DNA from: an uncultured Bacilli bacterium
Lineage (GTDB): Bacteria; Bacillota_I; Bacilli_A; RF39; UBA660
Direction of reading: 5' to 3'
Length of the DNA: 64,000 nt
Assembly (NCBI GenBank): GCA_934096805.1
Contig: CAKOMW010000002.1
Span: forward strand, 186,001 to 250,000
The notes under the pieces were generated by a model that made no database searches, was not told where the DNA came from, and saw only the letters and a program-made list of their open reading frames with translations. How positions within the stretch are numbered: position 1 is the first letter of the stretch; the number at the start of each line of letters is the position of its first letter. Below, piece by piece: positions 43,938-52,830 of the stretch. Made by a program: the position numbers and the translations under genes.

Positions 43938-45960
43938 TAGCATCACTCCTTTTTATAGTATATACTTTATCAAATAAATTAATATTGTCTTGTCTATGAG
44001 ATATTAAAATAATAGTAAGATTAGGATAATTAGTAAAAATGTTTTTCAAAATCATCTTTTCTTCAACAACGTCTATTTCATTGAAACTCTCATCAAGTAT
44101 TAAAAAACTTTTGGCTTTTAAAAGTGCTCTTGCTATGATAAGTTTTTTTCTTTGCCCTCCACTTAAATTACTTCCATTTTCACACATATTAATATTAAGA
44201 TAGTCAGGTGTATTAAACGCTTTATCTAGAAGAGCGGTCTGACAACTTTTTTTTACCTCTTTTAAAGAGGGCAATACTTGCATTAAATTTTCATTAATCG
44301 AGGTTTGAAAAAGGGTTTCATTTTGACTGACATATGTAATATTTTTCCTTATAAATGATAAAGAATAATCTTTAATATTAATTCCATCTATTGTAATTGA
44401 ACCACTTGATAGCTCATGATTTCTAAGTAATAATCTAATAAGGGTAGACTTTCCTATTCCAGAATTACCTTTTATAAAAACATTTTCTCCTTTTTTTAGG
44501 TTTAAATTAAAGTTTTTTATAATAAAAGTATCATTCTTTTTATAAGAAACATTATTAAATTTTATTTCATCAATGGTATCAAAGTTATTTTTTAGAAACT
44601 CTTCTTCTTTTAACTCTAAAATATCTAGAACTTTATCTACTGAGGTTTGATAGACTTTTTTCATGGATATGTTTTCATAAAAATTAAATATTAGACTACT
44701 AAAGATGTAAAAAATATTACTTAACAATACTAAGTCTGATGAGTTGTTTCCAATAATTAATAATGAGAGTATTATCATGAATAAGTAAAACAGATCATTA
44801 AGTAGACTATTGGTAAGCTCATATCTAAATAGTGTTTGATAGTATCTTTTATCATTGTCTAAAGCAATTAAGTTGTTGTTAAGCAAATTATCACTTACTT
44901 TGTTTTCAATATTTAAATTTTTAATAGTATTAAAAGCTGTAAGAGCTTCATACACATAAGATGATGTTTTAATCTTGGATTCTTTTAATACTTGATAGTT
45001 TGTATTTAATGTGTTTTGATATCTATAAGTAATAAATAAAAGAATAAGGATTATTAAAACAAAGAATAATAACAATAAAGGATTAATAAACAAAAGATAA
45101 ACAAGTATGAAAATAATAAAGATTAAATCTAAGGAAGATGAAATAAATACTTTACTAATAATATCTTTAAAATTATAGATATCAGATACTATAGTGGTGA
45201 GTTCTCCAGTTGTTGTTTCAATGAAATAATCATATGGGAGATGAATAAGGTGCGATATTACTTTACTTGTTACTTCATCATCAATGTTGTAATTAATATT
45301 GATTAAAAGTTTGTTTTTTAAAAATAAAATAAATGTTTTCATGAGTGTGATGTTTATAAAGATTACTAATATTATTAAGAGTTTGCTAATGTTCTTATTG
45401 CTTTCTATAATAATTGAAAGATAGTAGTTAAAAAGTAGTGAAAAAAATGAATAAATAAGAGAAATAAGTATACTCTTTAATATTAGAGTTTTATTATTTT
45501 TAAATATTTCTAGTAATATCTTTTTTAATCTTATGTCTTTAGTCTTTTTAAACTTAGTATTGGAAAATATAATATATTTATTGGTAGTAGTTTTGTCAAA
45601 ATCTAACAAAGAAATTTTCTTAATACCATAACTCGGGTCCATAATAAGTAAATTGTCTTTGTTTATTTCCAAAATAACAATATAATGATACATAGTTTTT
45701 TCTTTTATAGTGTGAGCAATGCATGGAAGAGATTCATGTAGGTCACTTAGTTCTGATTTAACACCCATAGCAGGTAGGCCATTTATTTTACTATGTTCGA
45801 TTAAATCATACATTGATATTCCATTTTTTTCTTTGTCTATTAAAGATACTAAATTATTTCTGTTTAGTCTTTTATTATGATAAAGAAAAATAGTCATAAG
45901 ACAAGCAATGCCACAGTCAAAAGAACTAGATTGTAAGACATAATCATATTTTTTTAGCAC
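43921..45960 (-). CDS. C39-peptidase-containing ABC transporter (bacteriocin processing and export)
   Basis: The protein both removes double-glycine leaders and exports the cores. The N-terminal C39 peptidase has the catalytic cysteine in SSSFDCGIACLMTIFLYHNK, histidine in MYHYIVILEI and aspartate in LLIMDPSYGIKKI. A six-helix membrane domain spans about residues 150-420. The ATPase has GNSGIGKSTLIRLLL (Walker A), LSGGQRKKLIIARALL (signature), SFLILDESFNEID (Walker B) and ILISHRQDN (switch). I start at the GTG at 45960 because GGAGGTGAT lies 6-8 bases before it; this makes 679 residues. The peptides follow directly. Confidence 0.9.
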   Translation of the reverse strand: MLKKYDYVLQSSSFDCGIACLMTIFLYHNKRLNRNNLVSLIDKEKNGISMYDLIEHSKINGLPAMGVKSELSDLHESLPCIAHTIKEKTMYHYIVILEINKDNLLIMDPSYGIKKISLLDFDKTTTNKYIIFSNTKFKKTKDIRLKKILLEIFKNNKTLILKSILISLIYSFFSLLFNYYLSIIIESNKNISKLLIILVIFINITLMKTFILFLKNKLLININYNIDDEVTSKVISHLIHLPYDYFIETTTGELTTIVSDIYNFKDIISKVFISSSLDLIFIIFILVYLLFINPLLLLFFVLIILILLFITYRYQNTLNTNYQVLKESKIKTSSYVYEALTAFNTIKNLNIENKVSDNLLNNNLIALDNDKRYYQTLFRYELTNSLLNDLFYLFMIILSLLIIGNNSSDLVLLSNIFYIFSSLIFNFYENISMKKVYQTSVDKVLDILELKEEEFLKNNFDTIDEIKFNNVSYKKNDTFIIKNFNLNLKKGENVFIKGNSGIGKSTLIRLLLRNHELSSGSITIDGINIKDYSLSFIRKNITYVSQNETLFQTSINENLMQVLPSLKEVKKSCQTALLDKAFNTPDYLNINMCENGSNLSGGQRKKLIIARALLKAKSFLILDESFNEIDVVEEKMILKNIFTNYPNLTIILISHRQDNINLFDKVYTIKRSDANEKIR

Positions 45961-46025
45961 ACTATTATCACCTCCTATAAATAAAAGACTAAAAAAAATA
46001 AAAAATTCCTCACTAAAATAGGAAA

Positions 46026-46046
46026 AAATGCAAAAAAGTTGCATTT
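46026..46046 (-). terminator. Terminator before the bacteriocin operon
   Basis: AAATGCAA, loop, TTGCATTT then TTTCC on the minus strand, just after the stop of the Rpn relic. I find no convincing promoter for the transporter downstream of it. Confidence 0.55.
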
Positions 46047-46057
46047 TATTTAGAAAA

Positions 46058-46369
46058 TTAACTGATTGTTATGCTAAATAAATAAGAATTTAGGGGTTGT
46101 TTCTTTATGTCTTCATCATGTCCATCATGTAACTCTTTATCATACATGCCTATTACTTCATCTTGTTCACTTGCTCTTCTAGAATCATTAATATATTCTT
46201 TCATAATCTTATCACCCTTACTTAAATCTTTAAGAATGTTATTATCATTTTCATTAAATACTAATAATAACTTCTCATATATTTTATTTGTATAATAGAA
46301 GTATACAAATAAATAGCTCTCAATGGGTAATTTATTATAAAAATCTACATAAAAAAAATACTTTTTCAA
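46058..46369 (-). pseudogene. Rpn nuclease relic, copy 3
   Basis: From about 46282 down to 46125 the product (EKLLLVFNENDNNILKDLSKGDKIMKEY, then SRRASEQDEVIGMYDKELHDG) matches the middle of Rpn copy 2. Both the nuclease core and the GIQQG tail are lost, and the last 20 residues are unrelated. It lies between a TPR-like gene and the bacteriocin operon, so a Rpn element once stood here. Confidence 0.75.
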
Positions 46370-46376
46370 GTACTTT

Positions 46377-47246
46377 TTATTTTAAATTATATCTTTTATT
46401 AAACTTATCAATCATAGATTCTCTTTTTCTTACTTTACTATTTGAGTAACTATTTTCTAAAACAATTTCATTAATATACCAATCATTATTCTTTACCTTT
46501 CTTTTCATAAGGAACATTGATAAAATCTCAGGTTCATCTCTATTTGTCACCACTTTTATAATATCTAAATGTTTATTATCTATAAACGAAAAACCTATTT
46601 CAGGTATTTTAAAATAATAAACATTTCCATACGTATAATCAAATGTTCTTTCAGCATACAAAATAGCTAAATTAATATAATCATATATTTTGGATAAGTT
46701 TTCATATGACATATTAAAACCAACCTGTTCATCTGCTTCAATATTATGTTTATCATATATATGATTCTTTGCCACTAAATCACTATAATAATAAGACTGA
46801 TTATAAGCATAATTATCAACATTTTCACTAATAGGAAGACCTAACTTTGTAACAAGAAAATTCTTTGCCCTTAAACTTCCCTTTTTAAACTTCTCCGGTA
46901 TTTTCTTTCTATAAGAAGCAATATTTATAAAACTACAATATTTATAAGAATTTTCATAATCTCCAATTTCTAAGAAAAGCAACATTAAATAATAAGCAAT
47001 TTCTTCTTTATTATGTTCATAAACCGAATCAAATAAAAACAAAAACTTCGAAATAGCTTCTTCGTACTTACCTTCATACCCACACAATATAGCATCATAC
47101 AATTTATATAAAAAATGAGTTTGACCATATATTTCTTTATATTGATCCAAGCATTTTCTTGCCTTTGTATAATAGCCATTTGATACCAAATTCTTTAAAT
47201 GAGCAATTTCAGATGAATTATAAATAATAGTATTATCTCTTCTCAT
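46377..47246 (-). CDS. TPR-like protein, unknown
   Basis: I do not recognise a specific family. Residues 10-130 form helix-turn-helix repeats of tetratricopeptide type (EIAHLKNLVSNGYYTKARKCLDQYKEIYG, LYKLYDAILCGYEGKYEEAISKFLFLFDS, YYLMLLFLEIGDYENSYKYCSF). The second half (150-289) is a mixed domain with a tyrosine-rich core (YAYNQSYYYSDLVAKNHIYD) and EIVLENSYSNSKVRKRESMIDKFNKRYN. The start MRRDN follows GGGGGAGAT. The terminator at its end is similar to that after hemW. Confidence 0.5.
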   Translation of the reverse strand: MRRDNTIIYNSSEIAHLKNLVSNGYYTKARKCLDQYKEIYGQTHFLYKLYDAILCGYEGKYEEAISKFLFLFDSVYEHNKEEIAYYLMLLFLEIGDYENSYKYCSFINIASYRKKIPEKFKKGSLRAKNFLVTKLGLPISENVDNYAYNQSYYYSDLVAKNHIYDKHNIEADEQVGFNMSYENLSKIYDYINLAILYAERTFDYTYGNVYYFKIPEIGFSFIDNKHLDIIKVVTNRDEPEILSMFLMKRKVKNNDWYINEIVLENSYSNSKVRKRESMIDKFNKRYNLK

Positions 47247-47424
47247 ATAAATCTCCCCCTGGTTATATAATAATAACATATTACTTTAACAAAAACAACT
47301 CTTAAAAAATATCAATTATTGGTAAAAACTTATATTTATTCTTCTTATAAAGCATGTTTTATTAATATTTATGTATTTAATGACTTTTTATTAAAAATTT
47401 GATACAATTAAAACGGTGATAAAA

Positions 47425-48822
47425 ATGTATGATGTAATTATAATAGGTGCTGGCCCTGCTGGACTATTCAGTGCCTATGAACTTATTGAAAAAAATAACA
47501 AGTTAAAAGTACTATTATTGGATAAAGGAAAATTCGCAAACAACAGAACATGTCCAATGAATGAAAAAAATATTCCCTGTTGTAACTGCAATCCATGTGC
47601 AATAATGTCAGGATATGGTGGTGCTGGTACATTCTCAGATGGTAAGCTTAATTTTGTTCCTAAAATCGGAAAATCTGATTTATATAAATATATGGATATT
47701 AAAGACGCCAACGACTTAATAGATGAAACAGAAGAAATCTTTAATAAATTCAATATGAATAGTGACGTTTATCCAAGCAATATGGATGAAGCAAATGAAA
47801 TAAAGAAAAGAGTTGCCATTAATGGCGCAAGACTTCTTCTTATAAAACAAAAACACTTAGGATCAGATAAATTACCAACTTATATAAGTGATATGACAAA
47901 CTATTTAAAAGACAAAGGCGTTGTAATAAAAGAACTTTGTAATGTTACAGATATAAAAAGTATAAACAGTGATTTACATGAAGTAATATATACTAATAAC
48001 AATAAAGAAATAACAGAAAAAACAAAAAATGTAATAGTGGCTCCTGGCAGAACCGGTGCAAAATGGGTACAAGAACTCGCTGATAAATACAATATAGATT
48101 ATATTTCACAGAGCATAGAAATAGGCGTAAGAGTTGAAATTAGAAAAGAGATTTTAGAAGACATATGCAAAATTATATATGACCCCACTATATTCATTAA
48201 AACTGATACATATAGTGATGAAATAAGAACCTTCTGTACCAATCCTGGAGGCTATGTAACAAAAGAAAACTACTATGGCTATATATGTGTAAATGGCCAT
48301 GCCTTAAAAGAAAAGAAATCAGATAATTCTAATTTTGCATTCATCTCTAAAGTCACTCTTACCCAACCAATAACAAACACTAGACTATATGGAGAATCTA
48401 TTGCCAGAATAGCAAACGTTTTAGGAGACACAAAACCTATTATTCAAACTTTAAAAGACTTAAGAAACGGACGAAGAAGTGAATGGCACAGAATAAATAA
48501 AGGCTTTATAACTCCAACTTTAAAAGATTGTGTTGCAGGAGACCTAGCTTTAGTAATGCCCCATAGAATAATCACAAACATTCTAGAAGGTCTAGAAAAA
48601 CTTGATAAAATAATACCAGGAGTAAATAATGATGACACATTATTGTATGGACCAGAAATAAAATTCTTCTCGAATGAAATAACAACAGATAATAAATTCA
48701 AAATGAAAGACCATAACATTTACTTCATCGGAGATGGTGCAGGTAAAGCTGGTAATATTGTAGCAAGTGCTGCAACAGGATTAGTAGCAGCAAAAGATAT
48801 ATTAGAAAAATATAACAAATAA
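47425..48822 (+). CDS. FAD-dependent dehydrogenase (COG2509 type)
   Basis: The dinucleotide fold opens MYDVIIIGAGPAGLFSAYELIEKNNKLKVLLLDKG. A cysteine-rich segment (NRTCPMNEKNIPCCNCNPCAIMSGYGGAGTFSDGKLN) follows, and the C-terminus has IYFIGDGAGKAGNIVASAATGLVAA, a typical FAD-contact end. This is the uncharacterised COG2509 group, 465 residues, probably reducing or oxidising an unknown substrate. GGTGAT precedes the ATG at 47425; the GTG at 47416 lies inside that site. It stands alone on the plus strand. Confidence 0.8.
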   Translation: MYDVIIIGAGPAGLFSAYELIEKNNKLKVLLLDKGKFANNRTCPMNEKNIPCCNCNPCAIMSGYGGAGTFSDGKLNFVPKIGKSDLYKYMDIKDANDLIDETEEIFNKFNMNSDVYPSNMDEANEIKKRVAINGARLLLIKQKHLGSDKLPTYISDMTNYLKDKGVVIKELCNVTDIKSINSDLHEVIYTNNNKEITEKTKNVIVAPGRTGAKWVQELADKYNIDYISQSIEIGVRVEIRKEILEDICKIIYDPTIFIKTDTYSDEIRTFCTNPGGYVTKENYYGYICVNGHALKEKKSDNSNFAFISKVTLTQPITNTRLYGESIARIANVLGDTKPIIQTLKDLRNGRRSEWHRINKGFITPTLKDCVAGDLALVMPHRIITNILEGLEKLDKIIPGVNNDDTLLYGPEIKFFSNEITTDNKFKMKDHNIYFIGDGAGKAGNIVASAATGLVAAKDILEKYNK

Positions 48823-48845
48823 AAGTGGCCTAAAAAGTCACTTTT
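48821..48845 (+). terminator. Terminator after the FAD protein gene
   Basis: AAAAGTG, loop, CACTTTT then ATTAT; weak T-run. Confidence 0.5.
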
Positions 48846-48867
48846 ATTATATTTAAAAAATTGCAAT

Positions 48868-49023
48868 AAAAAAAATCAGAATTACACCAACGAAAAACCT
48901 GTTTTATTACAGGTGGGTACCATATTTTATTCTTTAGGATTTTTATCAATGATAAACATTCAACACCAAATAACTTTCTGGCTCCCTTATCGTTACTTGT
49001 ACGGTTTTTACAATTTTGTAACT
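48868..49023 (-). ncRNA. ssrS: Structured small RNA, probably 6S-like
   Basis: A promoter (TTGCTA 49056-49051, 16 bases, TATAAT 49034-49029) would start an RNA of about 155 bases ending at T8 (48875-48868). Its two ends pair (GAGTTAC with GTAATTC, then AAAACC with GGTTTT). Inside lie GGGAGCC/GGTACCC, a CCTGT/ACAGG hairpin beside the 3' strand and a TTTATC/GATAAA apical hairpin. A closed end-to-end helix with a large internal bubble is the 6S RNA architecture, which sequesters sigma-A RNA polymerase. The length is short for 6S (about 180-200). No other RNA gene was found in the window. Confidence 0.5.
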
Positions 49024-49093
49024 CTGATATTATAAATATATCACACCAATTAGCAAAAGTAAATACGTACGAAAAAACTTTACATTTTTTTAC

Positions 49094-49121
49094 AAAAAAG
49101 ATTAGAGTCTGCTCTCTAATC
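49094..49121 (-). terminator. Terminator after the LRR surface protein gene
   Basis: GATTAGAG, 6-base loop, CTCTAATC, with T6 on both sides. It can work in both directions. Confidence 0.7.
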
Positions 49122-49122
49122 T

Positions 49123-49232
49123 ACTTTTTTAGCTACCATTTATAGAGCTGGTATCACTCACTTTTTTGGCTGCCATTTATAGAGCTGGCTTCACTCACTT
49201 TTTTAGCTGCCACTTAAGGCTGGCTTCACCTG
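49123..49232. repeat. Three tandem 37-bp repeats
   Basis: Units start at 49123, 49160 and 49197, each beginning ACTTTTTT[AG]GCT and containing GCCATTTATAGAGCTGG (shortened to GCCACTTAAGGCTGG in the third). The repeats lie in the 3' untranslated region of the LRR protein gene, before its terminator. No coding frame spans them. Confidence 0.8.
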
Positions 49233-49277
49233 CTTTTTCATTAATAATTAATCAATACTTGTACGTTTATTATCTCT

Positions 49278-50603
49278 CTAAACCCTTACCCATGACGCCT
49301 TAGAATAAGGACCATAAACTTTTTTGCCATTAATAATCTTATAAGCTCTTACTTTATAATAAGTACTTTGTCTAGCCTTTAACTTATACTTAGTATTAGT
49401 ACTTAACTTAGTAACACTCTTTACATATTCATATTTCTTTTTGCTCTTATTATATTTATAAAGAGCATATCCGTTAGCACCAGGCACCTTTTTCCATGAG
49501 ATACTTGCTACTCCACTACGATACTTCTTAGCTTTTATTATTGGTTTATTTAACTGTGGCGTAAGCTTTATAGGATTCGAAAAGTTACTATAATATGTTT
49601 TCTTATCAGGTGTAGTTTTATAACTTCTTACTTTAAAATAATATGTATTACCAACAGTAATAGATTTAGTTATACTAATCCCATTCTTACTAGTAGTTCT
49701 TGTAAAATATTCATATTTTTTATTACTTGAATTATATTTATAAACTTCAACACCATCAACATCACCATCTAGTATCCAAGTAAGACTAAGTTTATTATAA
49801 GCAGAAACTGCTCCATAAGAATGTATTAATTCAGGTTGTTCATAATATGAAGAATTTACATACAGTTCTTTACTACCTTTAAAAGTATAATCCTTATTAT
49901 TTTCATCCTTAAATTTAAAATATATAACATCTTTATATGGAATTTGTCCATTATCAATAGTAAAATCCGCTTTAGAAAGAGTCTTTGGAATTTTAATTGT
50001 ATTAATAAGAGATCCAACCAAAGCATTAGTATTAAGCGTCTCAACATTCGATAAATCCAAACGACTAATAAACATTCCATAAAATGCTTTTTGATCTATT
50101 TTTTTGACTGTATTTGGTATCTTAACATTTATATAATTATAATAAGTTGAAAGACTAGCAACACTAATTAAAGTAGTTTTATCTATTTCTGCCACACCAT
50201 CATTATTAGAATCACTTCTAGAATAGATAAAATTATTCCCTTTAACTGGATTGTTATTAAAAGCCCCATACCCTATTTTTGTTACAGAATTTGGTATATT
50301 AATACTGCTTAAATTATTACTAGCAAAAGCAAGAGGACCAATATATTTAATCGTACTAGGAATAACAACACTATCTATCCCATCATTCATAAAAGCTTTG
50401 GCACCAATTCTCTTAACTGAAATGTTGTCAATCTTTTCTGGTATTTCTACATTCCATGGACACTTAAGACTATAACTCTTATAATTAGTTATTGTTCCTG
50501 TATCACTATCAAAACCAAAGCACCACGAATTAGTTGAAGCATTTACGTTTAAGGTACCAAAGGAAAAAAAACAAAATGCAAATAAAATTATTATCTTTTT
50601 CAT
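49278..50603 (-). CDS. Secreted BspA-like leucine-rich repeat protein with Fn3-type C-terminus
   Basis: A signal peptide (MKKIIILFAFCFFSFGTLNVNA) is followed by LRR_5-type repeats at residues 60-215 (VKRIGAKAFMNDGIDSVVIPSTIKYIGPLAFASNNLSSINIPNSVTKIGYGAF). Two beta-sandwich Fn3-like domains come after (about 255-345 and 350-441), each with a WILDG/SWKKVPGANGYALYKY segment. BspA-like proteins bind host or bacterial surfaces. No LPXTG or membrane anchor is seen at the end, so it is probably secreted or held by the repeat domains. Confidence 0.8.
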   Translation of the reverse strand: MKKIIILFAFCFFSFGTLNVNASTNSWCFGFDSDTGTITNYKSYSLKCPWNVEIPEKIDNISVKRIGAKAFMNDGIDSVVIPSTIKYIGPLAFASNNLSSINIPNSVTKIGYGAFNNNPVKGNNFIYSRSDSNNDGVAEIDKTTLISVASLSTYYNYINVKIPNTVKKIDQKAFYGMFISRLDLSNVETLNTNALVGSLINTIKIPKTLSKADFTIDNGQIPYKDVIYFKFKDENNKDYTFKGSKELYVNSSYYEQPELIHSYGAVSAYNKLSLTWILDGDVDGVEVYKYNSSNKKYEYFTRTTSKNGISITKSITVGNTYYFKVRSYKTTPDKKTYYSNFSNPIKLTPQLNKPIIKAKKYRSGVASISWKKVPGANGYALYKYNKSKKKYEYVKSVTKLSTNTKYKLKARQSTYYKVRAYKIINGKKVYGPYSKASWVRV

Positions 50604-50672
50604 ATTTATACCTCCATTATGATTACATAATACTATTTTTTTTGTTTGTTGTCTATTCTTTTTTTTAATCTT

Positions 50673-51467
50673 TTAATAATTGTCTGTAAAAAAGATTCTT
50701 TTATCTTTTGTTTTATAACCAATAATTGCATCTAAATTGACATTATAACTGCTTCTTAGAATATGAATATCAATGTTTTTATCTATTTTTCTTAAGTTAG
50801 CAATTAACTCTTTTATTTCATGTCTTTTACCTACCTGTTTTTTTGTGACAGTACAAGCACAGTCTAAAAACGAAAGATTACAATATTTTTTCCAAGAAAT
50901 AATATCTTCTTCTTTCACATAATAAAGAGGTCTAATAAGTTCCATATTAGAAAAATTAGTACTTTTTAACTTAGGCATCATTGCCTTATATTCACCTGCA
51001 TAAATAATATTTAATAAAATAGTTTCAATAGCGTCATCAAAATGATGTCCCAAAGCTATTTTATTACAACCTAGTTCTTGTGCTTTTGCATATAAAAAAC
51101 CCCTTCTTTTCCTAGCACACAAATAACACATGGAATCTGTATTCTTTATATCATCAAAAATATTACTATCAAATATTAAAGCATTTATACCTAACTTATT
51201 TAAGTTTTCTTTTATTAAATCAAGATTTCTTTTTTCATATCCAGGATTCATGACTAAAAAAATCAAATCAAAAGTATATTTGCTGTGTTTTTGTAACTCT
51301 TGCATACATTTTGCAAGAAGAAAAGAGTCTTTCCCTCCAGATATACAAACTGCAATTTTGTCGCCATCTTCTACCATGTTAAACTCTTTTATTCCCTTTA
51401 AAAATCTTCCAAATATTTTACTTTTATATTTTTTTATTATACTTCTTTCAATATCTTTTAAATCCAT
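50673..51467 (-). CDS. TtcA-family tRNA thiolation protein
   Basis: A PP-loop ATPase related to TtcA (2-thiocytidine of tRNA). The motif is KIAVCISGGKDSFLLAKCMQ. The iron-sulfur-type cysteines are CYLCARKRRG and a second one in LDCACTVTKK. ALGHHFDDAIETILLNIIYAGE is the family signature. Length 264 residues from the ATG at 51467, five bases after AAGGAA. The ORF extends upstream into the hisS tail, but that part is not likely to be translated. The gene starts two bases before the hisS stop ends, giving coupling. Confidence 0.8.
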   Translation of the reverse strand: MDLKDIERSIIKKYKSKIFGRFLKGIKEFNMVEDGDKIAVCISGGKDSFLLAKCMQELQKHSKYTFDLIFLVMNPGYEKRNLDLIKENLNKLGINALIFDSNIFDDIKNTDSMCYLCARKRRGFLYAKAQELGCNKIALGHHFDDAIETILLNIIYAGEYKAMMPKLKSTNFSNMELIRPLYYVKEEDIISWKKYCNLSFLDCACTVTKKQVGKRHEIKELIANLRKIDKNIDIHILRSSYNVNLDAIIGYKTKDKRIFFTDNY

Positions 51468-51468
51468 A

Positions 51469-52812
51469 CTATTCCTTACAATTACAGTGTCCATGAGAGT
51501 CACAATCATCATCACAGGTACAATCATCCCCACAAGTGCAATCATCATCTAATTTTTCAAATAAATAGTTTATAACCATTTCATTTGCCACTTGTTCTTC
51601 TTCTTTGGTTTTCATATTCTTAATAGTTAAGTATCCCTCATTAAGTTCAGATTCCCCGATTATAATAACAAATTTAGACTTTAATTTTTCTGCTTGTTTA
51701 AAATTCGATTTAATACTACGATTTAGATAATCTATTTCTGATTTTATTCCTAGTATTCTAAGAGCACTTAATAAAGCAAACGAAATTTCCTTTTGTTCTT
51801 GTTCAACAGGAATGATATAACAATCTAAAGCATCATCTTCCACTAGTGAAATATTTTCATAAGAAAGAGCTGTAAGAAGACGTTCTACTCCAATTGCAAA
51901 ACCAACACCAGGAGTATCTGGTCCATTTAAAGTCTTTACTAAGTTATCATACCTTCCACCACCACACATGACATTGGCACTGCCGAAGCCCTCAACCATT
52001 GCTTCTATTTCAAAAACAGTATGAGTATAATAATCAAGGCCCCTAACAATACTGTGATCAACACTATACTCTATTTCTAAAGCATCAAGATATTTTAAAA
52101 CATTGTTAAAGTGTTCTTTACTTGCATCGTTTAAATAATCAAGTGTCTTTGGAACATTTTTTAAAACATCACTATCTTTATCTACTTTACAATCAAGTAT
52201 TCTTAATGGATTCTTCTTATATCTATTCTTACAATCATCACATAAAGTAGCAATATGTGGTTCTAAATATTTCAACAAAGCATTACGATATAGCTCACGA
52301 GATTCATTATCCCCAAGTGTATTAATATTTACTTTAATTCCTTTCAAACCAAGCATTTTAAATAAAGTAGTAGCAACACTTATTACTTCAGCATCCAACA
52401 TAGCATCACTACTTCCAAGAGCCTCTACTCCAAATTGCATGAATTCTCTATACCTTCCTGATTGAGGTCTTTCATAGCGATACATTGGCCCAAAGTAATA
52501 AAACTTTTTAGGATTTACTTGATCATTTGCCATTTTATTCTCGATATAACTTCTTATAACACCAGCTGTGCCTTCTGGACGAAGAGTCATGTTTCTATCT
52601 CCTCTATCCTTAAAATCATACGTTTCTTTAGTCACTATATCAGTAGAAGTACCAACTCCTCTATGAAATAACTCTGAAGATTCAAAAAGTGGAGTTTTAA
52701 TATACTCATAATTAAACTTATCCATTAATTCTTCAATAAAATTTCTTAAACAAACAACCTCTTTCCCCTTACTACCATACAAATCATATGTTCCTTTTGG
52801 TTTATTTATCAT
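51469..52812 (-). CDS. hisS: Histidyl-tRNA synthetase with a Cys/Asp-rich C-terminal tail
   Basis: A class II synthetase: motif 1 region KGTYDLYGSKGKEVVCLRNFIE, motif 2 GPMYRYERPQSGRYREFMQFGVE, the histidine loops RGLDYYTHTVFEIE and GGRYDNLVKTLNG, and motif 3 GVGFAIGVERLLTAL. The anticodon domain follows. The last 25 residues are unusual: seven cysteines and two histidines alternating with aspartates (CTCGDDCTCDDDC, SHGHCNC), so the length is 447 instead of about 420. Metal binding is inferred. Confidence 0.95.
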   Translation of the reverse strand: MINKPKGTYDLYGSKGKEVVCLRNFIEELMDKFNYEYIKTPLFESSELFHRGVGTSTDIVTKETYDFKDRGDRNMTLRPEGTAGVIRSYIENKMANDQVNPKKFYYFGPMYRYERPQSGRYREFMQFGVEALGSSDAMLDAEVISVATTLFKMLGLKGIKVNINTLGDNESRELYRNALLKYLEPHIATLCDDCKNRYKKNPLRILDCKVDKDSDVLKNVPKTLDYLNDASKEHFNNVLKYLDALEIEYSVDHSIVRGLDYYTHTVFEIEAMVEGFGSANVMCGGGRYDNLVKTLNGPDTPGVGFAIGVERLLTALSYENISLVEDDALDCYIIPVEQEQKEISFALLSALRILGIKSEIDYLNRSIKSNFKQAEKLKSKFVIIIGESELNEGYLTIKNMKTKEEEQVANEMVINYLFEKLDDDCTCGDDCTCDDDCDSHGHCNCKE

Positions 52813-52830
52813 AAATTCACTCCCTTTTTA

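Noticed and set aside
51130..51552. 140-codon plus-strand ORF over ttcA-like and the hisS tail
   Set aside because: Antisense to two well supported genes; composition is that of reversed AT-rich codons.
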